Counted from the first letter of the stretch, positions 12,987 through 24,310 are shown. The stretch is 64,000 nt of DNA from Certhia americana (GCA_018697195.1 JAGMWU010000044.1:254805-318804), one strand, 5' to 3'. The notes: generated from the letters alone by a model not told the origin. Made by a program: numbers and translations.

Positions 12987-13324
12987 TGTCAATCACCCGC
13001 GGCCGGGCGGGAGACGGCGCTGACGTGGGGAAGGCAAGGGCGGGCCGCTCTCGCCATGGCAACGGCTCCTTTCCCCCCTCCTTCCTGAGCCATGCCCGCC
13101 CGCCCTCCGGCGTGTGACGGTGTCGGCGGCGCTGCGGGCCGGGATGGCCCCGGCGGGGCGGGGAAGGGGAGCGGCCGCCATTCCCGCTGAGGGGGGACCC
13201 GGCGGTGCCGGCCCCGGCCCGCAGGGGGAGCGGGGAGCGCCAGGCCGAGCCCGCCGGGACTTCCCGCCCGCCGCCTGTGGGGAAGGACGGGGCCGGGCAC
13301 GGCCCCCTCGGCAACAGAGACATT

Positions 13325-13975
13325 GCCCAAAAAAAACCGTTCAAAAAACGCACTGCAAATGGCCTGGAGTTGGAGGCTCGACCTGCTGAGGGAAAGCTCC
13401 TCTCCCCTCCCCCTCGCAATTGCGTCCTTCTCGACCCGCTTAAAAATATCACTGCCTAAAAACCAGTTGGAAAATGCGCTAAAAGCCGTCCGGTGTGGGA
13501 GCCCCGACACGCTGGGGGAGTCGAGGGATTCTATAAGGGTTTCTTTTCCCCTCAGGATTGCACCCAGGGGTTTTTCTTGTCGCCTCAGAAAATCGGTGTA
13601 TTCCTCAAGAACAAGTTGAAAAACGCACTAGAAGTCACCCGGTGTGGGAGCCTTGAGCTGCTGAGGGAAGGCTCCTTTCCCCTTGGAATTCTGTCCAGGG
13701 TTTTCTCTAATTCTCATCAAAAAAATACCCCCCAAAATGAGCTTAAAAATGCACTAAAAGTAGCTTGGTGTGGGAGCCTTGAGGTGCCGAGGGAATCGCA
13801 GAATAAAAGGCTCTTTTCCCTTTGGAATTGCATCCAGGGGTCTTCCTAATCCCCCTCAAAAAATCAATATATTTCTCAAAAAATGAGTTAAAATATGCAC
13901 TATAAGTAGCCCAGTGTGGGAGCCTCGAGCTACTGAGGGAAGGCTCCTTTCCCTTCGGAATTGCCATATCGGTGC
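13325..13975. repeat. Five-unit tandem array with alternating unit length
   Basis: A motif of the form 'gcactaaaagtagc..ggtgtgggagcc' recurs at about 13349, 13475, 13624, 13750 and 13896, giving spacings near 127, 149, 126 and 146 bp. Every unit carries a 'gctgagggaaggctcctttcc'-like block and an A-rich joint. The alternation implies a two-unit higher-order repeat of about 273 bp. Frames stay open across several units on both strands and encode a repeated KNALKV..CGSLE-type peptide, but there is no start context or splice evidence, so I do not call a gene. The array runs from the CpG-island edge to the assembly gap. Confidence 0.85.
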
Positions 13976-14026
13976 TTCCAGCCTAAATCTGTGACAGGGA
14001 GGGTTTTAATTTTTTTTAATTTTTTT

Positions 14027-14126
14027 NNNNNNNNNNNNNNNNNNNNNNNNNNNNNNNNNNNNNNNNNNNNNNNNNNNNNNNNNNNNNNNNNNNNNNNNNN
14101 NNNNNNNNNNNNNNNNNNNNNNNNNN
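14027..14126. other. Assembly gap, exactly 100 N
   Basis: One hundred unresolved bases are flanked by poly-T on both sides. A 100-N run is a common convention for a gap of unknown size. It lies just after the tandem array, so repeat collapse or a homopolymer is the likely cause. Confidence 0.98.
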
Positions 14127-14242
14127 TTTTTTTTTTTAATCGTGGCTTAAAAGGTGGAAATAGGCAGCCAAGGATTGGCAGACGGATACAGCCACAGCCA
14201 AAGCCCCCGAAATAATTGAAGTGTTGAGAATTTTACTTAAAT

Positions 14243-14480
14243 TGTGTGATCACAGAATCCCACAGTGGGTTGGAAAGGACATAAAAGCCCATCCAGTGCC
14301 ATGGGCAGGGACACTTCCCAATGTCCCACCTGGCCTGGGACACTGCCAGGGATCCAGGGACAGCCACAGCTGCTCTGGGCACCCTGTGCCAGGGCCTGCC
14401 CACCCTCACAGGGAAGGATTTCCCCCTGATATCCCATCTAAAGCTCTCTTTTTCAGCTCAAGGCCATTCCTGTTTGCCTT
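14243..14480 (-). mobile_element. CR1 LINE 3' fragment, antisense
   Basis: The + strand begins 'gatcacagaatcccacagtg' and 'gggttggaaaggac', then runs through the reversed CR1 blocks 'ggcctgggacactgccaggg' and 'cagccacagctgctctgggc'. It is a non-coding, 5'-truncated copy next to the gap. Confidence 0.85.
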
Positions 14481-14639
14481 GTCACCCTTTGTGGAAAGTC
14501 CCTCTTCGGGGACAGATGTGCACAGGGAAGAGCAGAGGAATCGTGGGATCACCCCAGGAATGACAGTGAGGTATTAGGTGAGTTGAAGTTATCTCTGGAA
14601 TTGCACCTTCCAGTCAGGATTTGTAAAATATTTCCCTGT

Positions 14640-14830
14640 CAGAGTGGTCAGGCCTTGGGCTGAGCTGCCCAGGGAGCTTTGGAGTGCCTGGAATTGTCCC
14701 AGAGCAGTCTGGCTGTGGCCCTTGGGGACAGGGCTTGGGCTGGTGCTGCTGGGGCTGGGGTGGCACTGGAGGATCCAGGAGAGCTCTTCCAACATGGACA
14801 ATTCCAAGATATGAAAGGCCAACCTCTGCC
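14640..14830 (+). mobile_element. CR1 LINE 3' fragment
   Basis: It contains 'gtcaggccttgggctgagct', 'gcccagggagctttggagtg' and 'ctcttccaacatggacaatt', the CR1 3' region in + orientation, diverged and non-coding. Confidence 0.7.
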
Positions 14831-14943
14831 CAGTCTCTCAGTCAGGAAGGACAGCTCCACTCTTGGAGGGCCATTCCCTGAGGATTTTTCCCCCTCTAAA
14901 ATCTCTTTCTGGTCTGTGCAAGTTCAGTGACAGAATTTGTTGC

Positions 14944-15677
14944 TGTCGTGGTTTGAACACCAGGTGTGTGCTAAGGAAGGCAGGAGCCTCCTTTTAAATG
15001 GAGAATGCAAACCCCCTCCCTCCAATTATTATCATTTGGAAATTCAGGGCTCTCAGGCAAAGATCTGGGGATAGGAATAACAGTTCTTTATTAGGGGAAC
15101 TAAAATAAAAATGCAGTGATACAAAAACCCATCCCAGTGTCAGAGTCAGGCTGCCAGCTGTCCCCTGTGTGTCAGGGGTTGGTGGCAGTGCCATGCCATG
15201 GTGGCTGCAGCCCTCCTGCAGTGGCAGATGTGGCTCTGGTGGAGCAGGGATCCTGGAGAAAGGGGCAGTTTCCCTGGGAAGGTGCAGTGGGCAGAGCTGG
15301 GCCTGCTGTTCCTCTGGGAGTGCAGTGCAAAGGCTGCTTGGTGTGCCAAAGCTGGGATTGGATCCAGGCAGGAATGCTTGGCTCCTGCCCTGGCTGCAGC
15401 ATTTCCCACTGGGCTGATGGAATTCTCTCAGCCCTGCAGGGACACTCAGTGGCCCCTGAGCAGCAGAGATATCCCTGGAGGGAGGCTGGGTCCTGGCAGG
15501 GCTAAAGCAAAGTGCCCCAGCTGGTTTGGAACAGCTGGGCCATGAACAGAGGATATCCCCTTGGAGTTAGGAGGGATGGGGTCATGGAGGAGATAAAGAA
15601 CACTGCCCCAGCTGGTTTCAGCACATGGTGATAGAATACACACTGCTGGTTACATCTTGCACTGCAACATCAAGGCA
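14944..15677 (+). mobile_element. Solo LTR, 734 bp, with perfect 5-bp target-site duplication
   Basis: The element starts TGTCGTGGTTTG and ends CATCAAGGCA. It is flanked on both sides by GTTGC (14939-14943 and 15678-15682). TG...CA ends, short terminal inverted repeats and a 5-bp duplication fit an LTR of the ERVL/ERV3 type. It contains TTCTTTATTAGG at about 15082-15093, which on the other strand gives an AATAAA signal, so the functional LTR sense may be the minus strand. No retroviral gene flanks it. Two relatives lie in VPS26C intron 6 (40631-41359 inverted, 41540-42202 direct). Confidence 0.85.
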
Positions 15678-16639
15678 GTTGCTCAGTGTAGGTAATTACA
15701 AAACTCACAGAAATTTGTTACACTGTTCACTGCATTACTGTAACATCTCGGGGTTTGGGGTTCTTGTCAGGTTTTGAGGGGGTTTTTTGCTAATGCTTAA
15801 AAATATTACAGAGTTTTCAAGAGTTTGTGCATTTGCTCAGTCATCCTCTACTTTCATTTTGCTGGCTGTACCCAAACTCTGACACTTTGTGCAGAGATAA
15901 AATAGCCTTTAAAGCGTGATGGCATCTTTTTAAAACGTTATTTTCCAGCACAAACAATTAGATATTTTTGTCTTCTTAATTTTATTTGGACAATGAATAA
16001 GCTGAATGGTTCTTCCGTTGTACAAAAGTGTTCTCTTCGATATCCATTTCATTAAAGAGCAAGGAGAGGTTCTGTTGGACATCAGGAGGAATTTCTTCAT
16101 GGAAAGGATTGTCAGGAATGGAACTTTTCTTCTCTGCTGGTGAGGGATCCTTCAGTCTGGAATTCCACCAGAATCCTGCCTTACCTGGAAACTTTGCACA
16201 TAAGCTGTGACCTGGATGAAGGGAATCCAAGTTCTTGCTTATCAAAAATTATCAAATCTTACTTTTTAATTTTCATTAGGAAGGGAGGGACTGCCAAGAC
16301 AGCAAAGACTTGAGAATCCTTTTTTTTTTAACTCTTTATCACAGACCACCTGGAGTAGGTTTGCAGTACTTGAAAACAGGACTTTGTGTACATTCTGTAT
16401 GAATTAGTGGACAGGCTTGTAAGAAATACTTGGGTTTCTCTTCTTAAGAGACTACCCCTCAGAAAGCAGAATATTTGGAACCAAGAAGAACAATAATAAG
16501 CAGAAAAACTAAGAAAAAAATAAGAAAAAAAAGCACATTAAAAATGAGGAGGAAAGAGAGTGGAGAAATGAGCTCCAAGAGACAAAATAACATACAGCAG
16601 TCTAGAGAAATGGAACAGGTGTAAAAGAAACAACAAAAC

Positions 16640-17015
16640 AGCTGAAGAGTTGGGATTGTTTCACCTGGAAAAGAAAAGGTTGTGTGGAGACCTCACAGCA
16701 CCTTCCAGTGTCTGAAGGGACTACAGGGAAATTGGAGAGGGACAATCCATCAGGAACTGAGTGACAGGACAAGGCGGATGGGTTCAAACTGAAATAGAGG
16801 AATTTTAGGTTAGGTATATGAAGAAGCTGTTCCCTGGCAGGGTGGGCAGGCCCTGGCACAGGGAATCCCCTGGATCCCTGGCAGTGTCCCAGGCCAGGTT
16901 GGACATTGGGGCTGGAGCAGCCTGGGGCAGTGGGAGGGGCTCCCTGCCATGGCAGGGGTGGGAATGGATGGTTTTTAATGTCCCTTGTGACCCAAACTAG
17001 GATTCTATAGTAGTG
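16640..17015 (+). mobile_element. CR1 LINE 3' fragment
   Basis: It shows the order 'cacagcaccttccagtgtct', 'gaaattggagagggac', 'ccctggcagtgtcccaggcc', 'ggatggtttttaatgtccct', which is the CR1 end in + orientation. Non-coding. Confidence 0.85.
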
Positions 17016-17599
17016 GAATGTGATTATAGGTAATACGTCCCACTTTTTTCCCTTTTCAGCCTTCCTGCATGGAGTAGAGGGGCCCATTTGCCTCTTCACT
17101 GTATGCTCTGGAAAGCTTCATTCCCTGATCCAACCTGCCCCTGCCTTCCAGAGCATTTCCATCTCTGCACTCTGACTTTTCCAGGGCTCAACATTTGTAC
17201 TCTGGGTACAAGTTTTGATGTAGACTCTGTTGGCCAGCAGCAATTCCAATAATCCTCTATATCCTGCTGCAAGAGGGGACTTCTTAGGTCACCAGACTCA
17301 AGCTGGAAGATCTTCAGGAAGAATTCCATCCTAATACAGAAAGAAAGACTCTGCTGTTGTGTTTCTCCACCAAAGCCAGCACAGAGCTCAATTCCTTTGG
17401 TGCTGTGCCCCAAGCCCAAGTGAAGTCCCAGCAGAAGTTCTGCTCCATGGGTGACATCACCGACACTTCCCAGAGCACCGTGGCAGCTCCCAGACAGCCT
17501 CAGTTCTAAATGAAACCATCATCTGGAGGGAGCAGCTTGTGTTTCGCCTGTCAAAAAGGTGCTGCTAAGGAACTAATGTGGTCCAGCTCTTTTTAGGCC

Positions 17600-17765
17600 A
17601 GAGGGGTTGTCATGGTAACCCATTTGGATGGAGATAGATCGGCTTTTGAGTCATCATTCGATAGTACCGGCTTCGGATTGACAGCCAGAGCTGCACATTG
17701 TGTAGGTTGGCACGCCTCTGGACCAGAAGGTCCTGGAATTGCTGCTGGATCAGGCTTGTCCCCCC
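17600..17765. other. Unexplained CpG-bearing block with near-palindromic X-box
   Basis: Within CpG-poor DNA this segment carries at least five CpGs (near 17639, 17660, 17668, 17674 and 17712). At its left end is the near-palindrome GGTTGTCATGGTAACC (17605-17620), one base from a good RFX half-site pair. Frames are open across it on both strands, and I recognise none of them. It could be a conserved regulatory element or a decayed exon or retrocopy. It is not CR1. Confidence 0.4.
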
Positions 17766-17934
17766 CCCCAAAAAAAAAGTACATCTCCCTGAGTTTTCCC
17801 TGATATTCTCTGGAATTGTGTTCACGGTGAAGATCACGCTCCCGGGTATGAAAAGTTTCTTTTCTGATTTAAAATATTGGGCAGGAATTTCTGAACATCA
17901 GAGGATTTTTATTCGTGGAAATTTTTATTCGTGG

Positions 17935-18120
17935 AAACGGTTGTTCGTTATCAGAAGGGGCTGCCCTGGGAGGTTTGGAATGTCCATCCTTGGAGGTGTC
18001 CAAGGAACACCTGGAGGTGACACTCAGTGCTCTGGGCTGGTGACAAGGTGGGCATCAGGCACAGCTGGGACTCGATGATCTTGGAGATCTTTTCCAACCT
18101 CAGGGATTCTGTGAAAATCC
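17935..18120 (+). mobile_element. CR1 LINE 3' fragment
   Basis: It contains 'ggggctgccctgggaggttt', 'ggaacacctggaggtgacac' and 'ttccaacctcagggattctg', the CR1 tail in + orientation. Confidence 0.75.
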
Positions 18121-19059
18121 TTCTCCAAAACCATGGAGTTTTCTGGGGAAGAAGTCTCCGGGAAAAAGGCTGTGTTAGTTATCCTAGGGAAAATGCATAC
18201 TGGGAGGTTGTATCCCAGAAGTCCCCCTAAGACCACTTTCCATGATAAATAAATTTATGGGAGTGCAGAACAGTTCCTGTTAAAATCAGGCATTGTGAAG
18301 AATTGTGATTCTTTAAAACTTTAGTAAATCAAGTCCTACAATGTCAAGTATTTCCCATCTGGAAACTTCTCTACACCCTCAGTTGCCAACTTTTAGAGGA
18401 ATCTGATTTCCCTGTGTTAGAAAATATGGAAAAAAAAAACAAAACAAAAGGTTAATTTAATCATAAAGTTCCCCTCACATCCAAAAGGACCAGTACAATC
18501 CATGGCTCTTTAAAAATCTTTGGTTCTGCTGACTGTGACATCATTGGATCCACACCTGTTCAATGCTCAGCTTTTGCTTCTCTGTCAGAATTCCTGAAAG
18601 AGTAAAAATTGTCCTCAATTCCATTAAAATCAGCTCATGCATTGGTCCCTTCCCTTTTCAACACCAATTCCCTGCTCTCTTGTGCAGCAGGATTGGTGAC
18701 TTTGCTGGCCAAAATGAAAACTTGGTTCTGGCTGTCAGGAGAAAACTCCTTGTGCAGCTTCCACAGGGATTTTGTTCTTGAAATTCCAGACCGTGATATT
18801 TGTGGTATCCTGACACAAACCCATTCAAAAAAGTTCTTAGAAGTATATTCTGTTTGGTGTCCACTTCATCAACCTCCTGCTAGCTAAGAAAAAGAAATTG
18901 TGATTAATTTTAAATAAATTTTCCTAAAACTGTCACTTACGGAGCTTCATTAGGATAAGAAGTCATTTTTCAATAAAAGAAGCAGTAGAAGCAGGAATGC
19001 TTTGCTGTCTGTTCCATTTCCCCTCCCAGATCCTCTATCCCATCCCAGTTCAGAAGAAA

Positions 19060-19262
19060 GATGGAGAGAGACTTTTTCCAAGAGCATGGAGTGATGGGAC
19101 AAGGAGGAATGGCCTTAAACTGAAAAAAGAATAAATTGAAATTAGAGATTACAACGAAATCCTTTACTATGAGGGTGGTGAGGCTCTGGCACAGGTTGCC
19201 CAGAGAAGTCCAGTGCTCGGTCACTGCACAGGAAAGTTCCTCCTGATGTTCAGGTGAAACTT
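19060..19262 (+). mobile_element. CR1 LINE fragment
   Basis: The blocks 'ggagtgatgggacaaggagg', 'aatggccttaaactgaaa' and 'ctctggcacaggttgcccag' follow the CR1 internal order in + orientation. The terminal repeats are missing. Confidence 0.75.
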
Positions 19263-20274
19263 CCCATAAGAGTTCAGCTTTTGCCAAAGTGAGAGATGGT
19301 TTTGTGATCAGCCAGGATCAATCCCCCACCCAGCCACCAGCTTCCAGAACTTCTCTGAATCTCTTTACTCACCAGCTCTGCCCAAGGTGGGTCTGTCAGA
19401 GATTGCTGAGCACTGTGAGGAGTAAAAAACCATTACAAAAGGCTGAGGGTCTAATCAAGGGGTGATCCACTCGGAATTATTAACCCAGAATAAAGAGTTT
19501 GTATTTTCTGCTGTGCACATGAAGCAGAGGAGCTGTGTGTGCCTCACCTCGCTGTGAGGTGCATTTCAGCCCCAGTTCCCTGGGTGTCCCCACTGCCAGG
19601 CCCTGGAGCTCTTCTGTGGCATCACTAATTTAGGCTAATTGCTCTGTGGGCCAGCACTCCTCTTTTGTAGGGCACCGTTTTCGGGGCCTGCATTTCCCCT
19701 CCTTGAGCTATTCCAGGGAACTGGCAAGGCAAGGGCGGTGCTGACCTTCTGCTGAGATCCCTGCTGAAATTCCAGAGGGACCAGCTGGGCCTGCAGGGCC
19801 CAGTCCTGCCAGGATGGAGCTCCCAAAATAACTGCTGGGCAGGGCTGTGCTCCCAGGGTGGGGATATCCCTGGAGCATTCCCTGGGCTGGCTGAAGCTCT
19901 GCACAGGGCACAATGCCACGGGCACCTGAGGGGGAAGCACCTTGGGCACCAATCTGGAACTGCTCTGGAAAGGACAAAGGCACACAAACCATTTGGGGCT
20001 GGAGCCAGCCCGCTCTGCCATGGGTAAATCAGCCCCCAGCTCCCTCTGAGGTGTAAAGGGGTGGAGAAGTCCAGAAGACTTTCCAGTTGTCCATCCCCAT
20101 CCTTTTAAAGAAGCTTCAGGGCTCCCTATGCCTTGGTGTCACTGTCAGTGACTCCCAGCTGCAGAACTCTCAGGGGGAGTTAAAAAACAACCATGGAGAA
20201 GTGCTGGCTTTCAGGTCTCAGGACATCAGAAAACTTTGCAAAGGGTCCAGCATCCCAAAACCAAATCTGGGGTA

Positions 20275-20565
20275 GAATCACAGAATCTGGTTTGGGTTGG
20301 AAGGCACCACGAAGGAGTGACAGGATAAGGGGGAATGGCTTCAAACTGACAGAAAGTAGGATTAGATGGAATATCAGGAAAAACTGCTGAGGGTGGGCAG
20401 GCCCTGGCACAGGGTACCCAGAGCAGTTCAGGATGCTCCTGGATCCCTGGAAGTGTCCAAGGCCAGGTTGGACATTGGGACAGTGGGACGTGTCCCTGCC
20501 ATGGCCCACTGGATGGGCTTTAAAGTCCTTTCCAACCCAAACCATTCTAGGATCTATGATTCCCT
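20275..20565 (+). mobile_element. CR1 LINE 3' fragment
   Basis: The segment runs from 'ggagtgacaggataaggggg' through 'gggcaggccctggcacaggg' to 'gtcctttccaacccaaacca' and a 'gatctatgattcc' end, so the CR1 3' terminus is preserved. Confidence 0.85.
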
Positions 20566-21829
20566 GATATAAGGAGTATTAAAAAATGATTTTAAACTGG
20601 GGACAACTGGCAAGCATTGGAATCACAATGGAAGATGAGGTGTGTTGCTTCATAAAGAGTAAAATTGTTTCCCAAGAAATCTGTCAGCTTTGAAATTGTC
20701 CAGTGGCCTTGGTAAAGTTGGCAAATCTGTGGAGACAGAAAAGATTTCACTGAGCAGCAGCTGCACAAGAAACTCTGAGGCAGGGGTTGCACCAAAGCAC
20801 TTCTCTGCTCTGTGCTAACAGCATTGCCCAGAAATCCTTTCCTTCCTGGAGAATAAAATTACCATAACTCCAGGTATTTGATATTTGTGTGTGCAGGGCC
20901 CATCAGGTTGATGACTAGAATTGAATTAGATGATGGGTTTCGATCTCTTTCCACTAAAATATCCTCTCCTCTCCTGAACGCTCACATCCTGGAGCAGGAC
21001 AAAAAACACTCATGCTCCCAGCACAGGAAGATCCCTTCTTGGTTTATAAAACCCAGATATGAAAAACAAAAGCTGAAAAATCACCTCAATCCCATTGGTT
21101 TTGCCTCTTCCCACCTATGTGTAACAGCAAGTCTTTTCAAAATAAACCTCAACTGAATTCTGATCTATTGGCAGAGCAGATTTTGAAAGGGATTACCTCA
21201 AATAGGTGAAACTGGACTGCTGAACCCAAATTTCAGGCACAACATAAAGACTTGCAGTTAGAAATTAAAACAAAGCTAAATGAAAAGCATTGAGAAAATT
21301 CCAAAGAGCCAAATGCACCTCTAGTAGTAGAAATATTTTTAAAAATCGATGTAATGTAAAAATATCCTCTGGATATTTGTTTTATTTATTCTGTTAGAAC
21401 AAGCTCTAGTCCATTCTAGGTGTATGAGTATCAAATTGAAATCTCATATTTGACACATAGAAGTCTGAATTAATACATTTTTGAAGAATTCTGTTAATTC
21501 AATACTAATTAATGCCATTTATATATATAAAAAACAGTGCTCAGATTTACACAGGAACTTTTTATCTGGGATGGACAGAGCACACAAGGGGATTTTCCAA
21601 CATGAAACATCAGGAACAGAACACTTCCTGACCTTATTTTGGGGATTTTAGGATCGTTTGGGAGGTTTTGTGTGTGTCCAGAACATTCAGGCTGAGACAA
21701 ACATTCCACTGATCCTTGTTTGTTTGTTTTCCATTGTTTGCAGCTTTGCCAAGCTTTAACTGCTTGGAAGAAGTTTTCTGTCCTGGGTGTTGCCTCAGGG
21801 TGATTTTTTATTCTTTAAACCTCCCCTAT

Positions 21830-21925
21830 CTTTTTTTTTTCTTTTTTTTTTTTTTTCTCTTTTTTTTTTTGAGTAAAAGGAAAAAGGAGTTTTTGGGTTT
21901 TTTTTTTTTTTTTTTTGGAAGGGTA
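21830..21925. repeat. Poly-T / poly-pyrimidine runs
   Basis: Several T runs of 10-20 bases broken by C or AG at 21831-21870 are followed by a second run at 21900-21918. They may be decayed oligo(dT) tails or simple slippage. No element is recognisable beside them. Confidence 0.8.
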
Positions 21926-22414
21926 ATATTTTGGTCAGGGAAATTTATAAGCAATTTCAAGTTTCAAAGGCTGAAAAGAGCAGCAAAAAAAAAAATATTT
22001 CTTGCTTAGATTGTCACAAGAAAGAACTTTTTGTTTTCTTTTTTATGTTTCTTTTCAAGGCAGTGAAATTGATATGTAATAAATTATAGTAAATACACCA
22101 ACTCTGTGGTGTATTTTTACCTAAATTCCAGATTCTGAGCATCACCTTCTTAGCCAAAGGGACAACACCACAAGGTTTTTACAGGCAACATGGATCACAG
22201 GGAAAGAATTCCTTAGAAGTTACTTCCCAAGTGGGAAACTTTTCCAAGCTGTTCCTTTTGCTGAGTATCATAATCTCCAAACCCAGGGCTCTCTGCAGCA
22301 GCTTCCAGTTATCCTTGAAAGCCATGGGTAAGGGTGGAAGGGAATGCTGGGATGAGAGAAGTTTTCTCCAAAATTCCGGTTTGCAGAATTGGAATGTTGA
22401 GATCACAGGATCCC

Positions 22415-22770
22415 AGAAACACAGAAATCCCAGAATGGGTTGGGCTGGAAGGGACCTCAAAACCCATCCAGTGTCACCCCTGCCATGGCAGGGACCTTTC
22501 CCACTGTCCCCAAGCTGCTCCAGCCCCAATGTCCAACCTGGCCTGGGACACTGCCAGGGATCCAGAGGCAGCCACAGCTGCTCTGGGCACCCTGTGCCAG
22601 CCCCTCACCACCCTGCCAGGGAACAATTCCTGCCCAAAATCCCACCCAGCCCTGCCCTCTGGCAGTCTGAAGCCATTCCCTGTGTCCTGTCCCTGCATCC
22701 CTTGGGAATTGTCTCTCTCCATCTTTCTTGTCAACTCCTTCAGGTCCTGGAAACCTTTTTAAGATGTCTG
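22415..22770 (-). mobile_element. CR1 LINE 3' fragment, antisense
   Basis: The + strand starts 'agaaatcccagaatgggttg' and carries the full set of reversed CR1 blocks to 'cttcaggtcctgg'. Its open frames in both directions are typical CR1 shadows. Confidence 0.88.
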
Positions 22771-23504
22771 GAAAAGAACTGCACACACTGCTCAATATAC
22801 AGAGAACTATGGATTTATACCAGGGCAGGTGTGCTACAATGTTCTCTGGTTTGTTCTTTATTTTGTGCTCTTAATAATTCCAAATCTTTGATTTGTTTCT
22901 CTCAGTAAAGAAGAACATTGTGCCGATATTTTCATGGCTATATTAATCAGAACCCAAAGATCTCAGTTGTGAGTGCCCCTCCTTATGCACACAGAATTTC
23001 CCCCCATGTGCACTACGTTACATCAGATTTTCTCTGCCATTTTATTATGCAGTCACTCAATCTTGTAAGGTCTTTATTCAGTTCTGCAGCCAGCCCTTTA
23101 ACTGCACCCCAGTTTGTCCTCTACCTTCCCTTTACCTGAACACCTCAATACCTTCAGCAGTCCGTGGTGTCTCCCTGCTCAGCCCCTCTCCAGATCATTG
23201 AGGAATACCTGAAGCAGCACCAGTCACAGCACAGCTCCCTGCAGACTCCTCCTGTGATCTCCCCTTCTCTGAAAACTGACCTTTTACTTCTGTTTTATTT
23301 CTCTTTCCTCTCATCCTGCCAGTTTTTGATCTTTTCTTCTCTTGCTTCTTTTGCATAAAGGCTTTTTTATACATTATTTTCTGCATGATTTGTCTGGGAA
23401 GCTCATTGTCCCAAGAAATCCTGGGAGCACTTAAACATGGAACTTCATTTTTGCCTTCCTCCCCTGGTTAGTGGGGAACACGCTGAAGGCAGTTCTTCAT
23501 TCAG

Positions 23505-24015
23505 CTCTTGGACAACACGGATTTGGGACAACATGGATTTCACCTCCAGGGCTGTGTCCAGTTGTGGCTCCTGCAGGAGAGCCCTGGAGGGGCTGGAATG
23601 GAGCTGGGAAGGGTCTGTATCCCCAGGAGGGGCTGAGGGAGCTGGGAAAGGGGCTGAGGCTGGAGCAAAGGAGGCTCAGGGGGGCCCTTGTGGCTCTGCA
23701 CAAGTCCCTGGCAGGAGGGGCAGTGAGGGGGGGTCGGGCTGTGCTGCCAGCAACAGGGACAGGAGCAGAGGGAACGGCCTCAGGCTGGGCCAGGGCAGGC
23801 TCAGGGTGGAGGCCAGGAGCAATTTGCCCATGGCAAGGGTGCTCAGGCCTTGGCAGGGGCTGCCCAGGGAGCTTTGGAGTGCCCATCCCTGCAGGTGTCC
23901 CTTGGAGGTGGCACTCAGTGCTCTGGGATGGGGACAAGGTGGGCACAGTTGGGACTCCATGAACTGGGAGGGCTTTGCCAGTCTCAGGGCTCCTGGGATT
24001 CTGTGGAACTGTTGC
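23505..24015 (+). mobile_element. CR1 LINE 3' fragment, about 0.5 kb
   Basis: It begins 'ctccagggctgtgtccagtt', continues with 'gcccatccctgcaggtgtcc', and ends 'gccagtctcagggctcctgg'. The open frames on both strands (about 200 and 150 codons) belong to this element and are not genes. Confidence 0.85.
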
Positions 24016-24184
24016 ACTGTGAACTCAGAGGCAAGAACAGGAATTTTATTTTCTCTGTGATTTTGCTTTCTCTGTGTGTTCCTTTAATACCTTGATGATC
24101 TTCAGGCCCTGCTCACTCTGTTGCTGAACCTGACAGAAAGGATTTGGGTTTGTGAGTCATTCCTGAAGCTCAGCTCAGAAATCC

Positions 24185-24310
24185 CCAAACCATGCAGTCA
24201 TTTGGATTGGAAAGGACCTTAAAGCCCATCCAGTGCCACCCCTGCCATGGGCAGGGACACCTTCCACTGTCCCAGGCTGCTCCAAGCCTCATCCACCCTT
24301 CTATGAAAGT
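24185..24310 (-). mobile_element. CR1 LINE 3' fragment, antisense
   Basis: A short copy with the + strand order 'ttggattggaaaggacctta', 'agcccatccagtgccacccc' and 'tgtcccaggctgctccaagc', marking a reversed CR1 end. Confidence 0.85.

Larger units (their letters stand above)
11880..13320. promoter_or_regulatory. DYRK1A: CpG-island promoter, probably of DYRK1A
   Basis: About 1.4 kb with very high G+C and dense CpG, interrupted by an A/T-rich patch near 12805-12950. It holds three ATGGCG/ATGGCA YY1-type motifs in + orientation (about 12069, 12339 and 12952), an ETS-type CGGAAGTG at 12851-12858, and two RFX-type X-boxes. A good minus-strand splice donor lies at 12141. The large open frames across it (for example about 476 codons on the + strand) are runs of Arg, Gly, Pro and Ser produced by base composition, not genes. 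Known biology: DYRK1A lies head-to-head with VPS26C in amniotes. The gene assignment is inferred from this order. Confidence 0.7.

Noticed and set aside
11658..13088. 476-codon + strand open frame over the CpG island
   Set aside because: It is made of Arg, Gly, Pro and Ser runs, and equally long frames exist on the other strand. High G+C removes stop codons. There is no domain or codon pattern.
13323..13849. Frames with a repeated KNALKV..CGSLE peptide across the tandem array
   Set aside because: Frames are open on both strands through short repeat units. No start, splice site or domain supports coding.
15116..15545. Open frames of 80-130 codons in the solo LTR
   Set aside because: They overlap in all frames, recur in the second LTR copy, and show no retroviral protein similarity.
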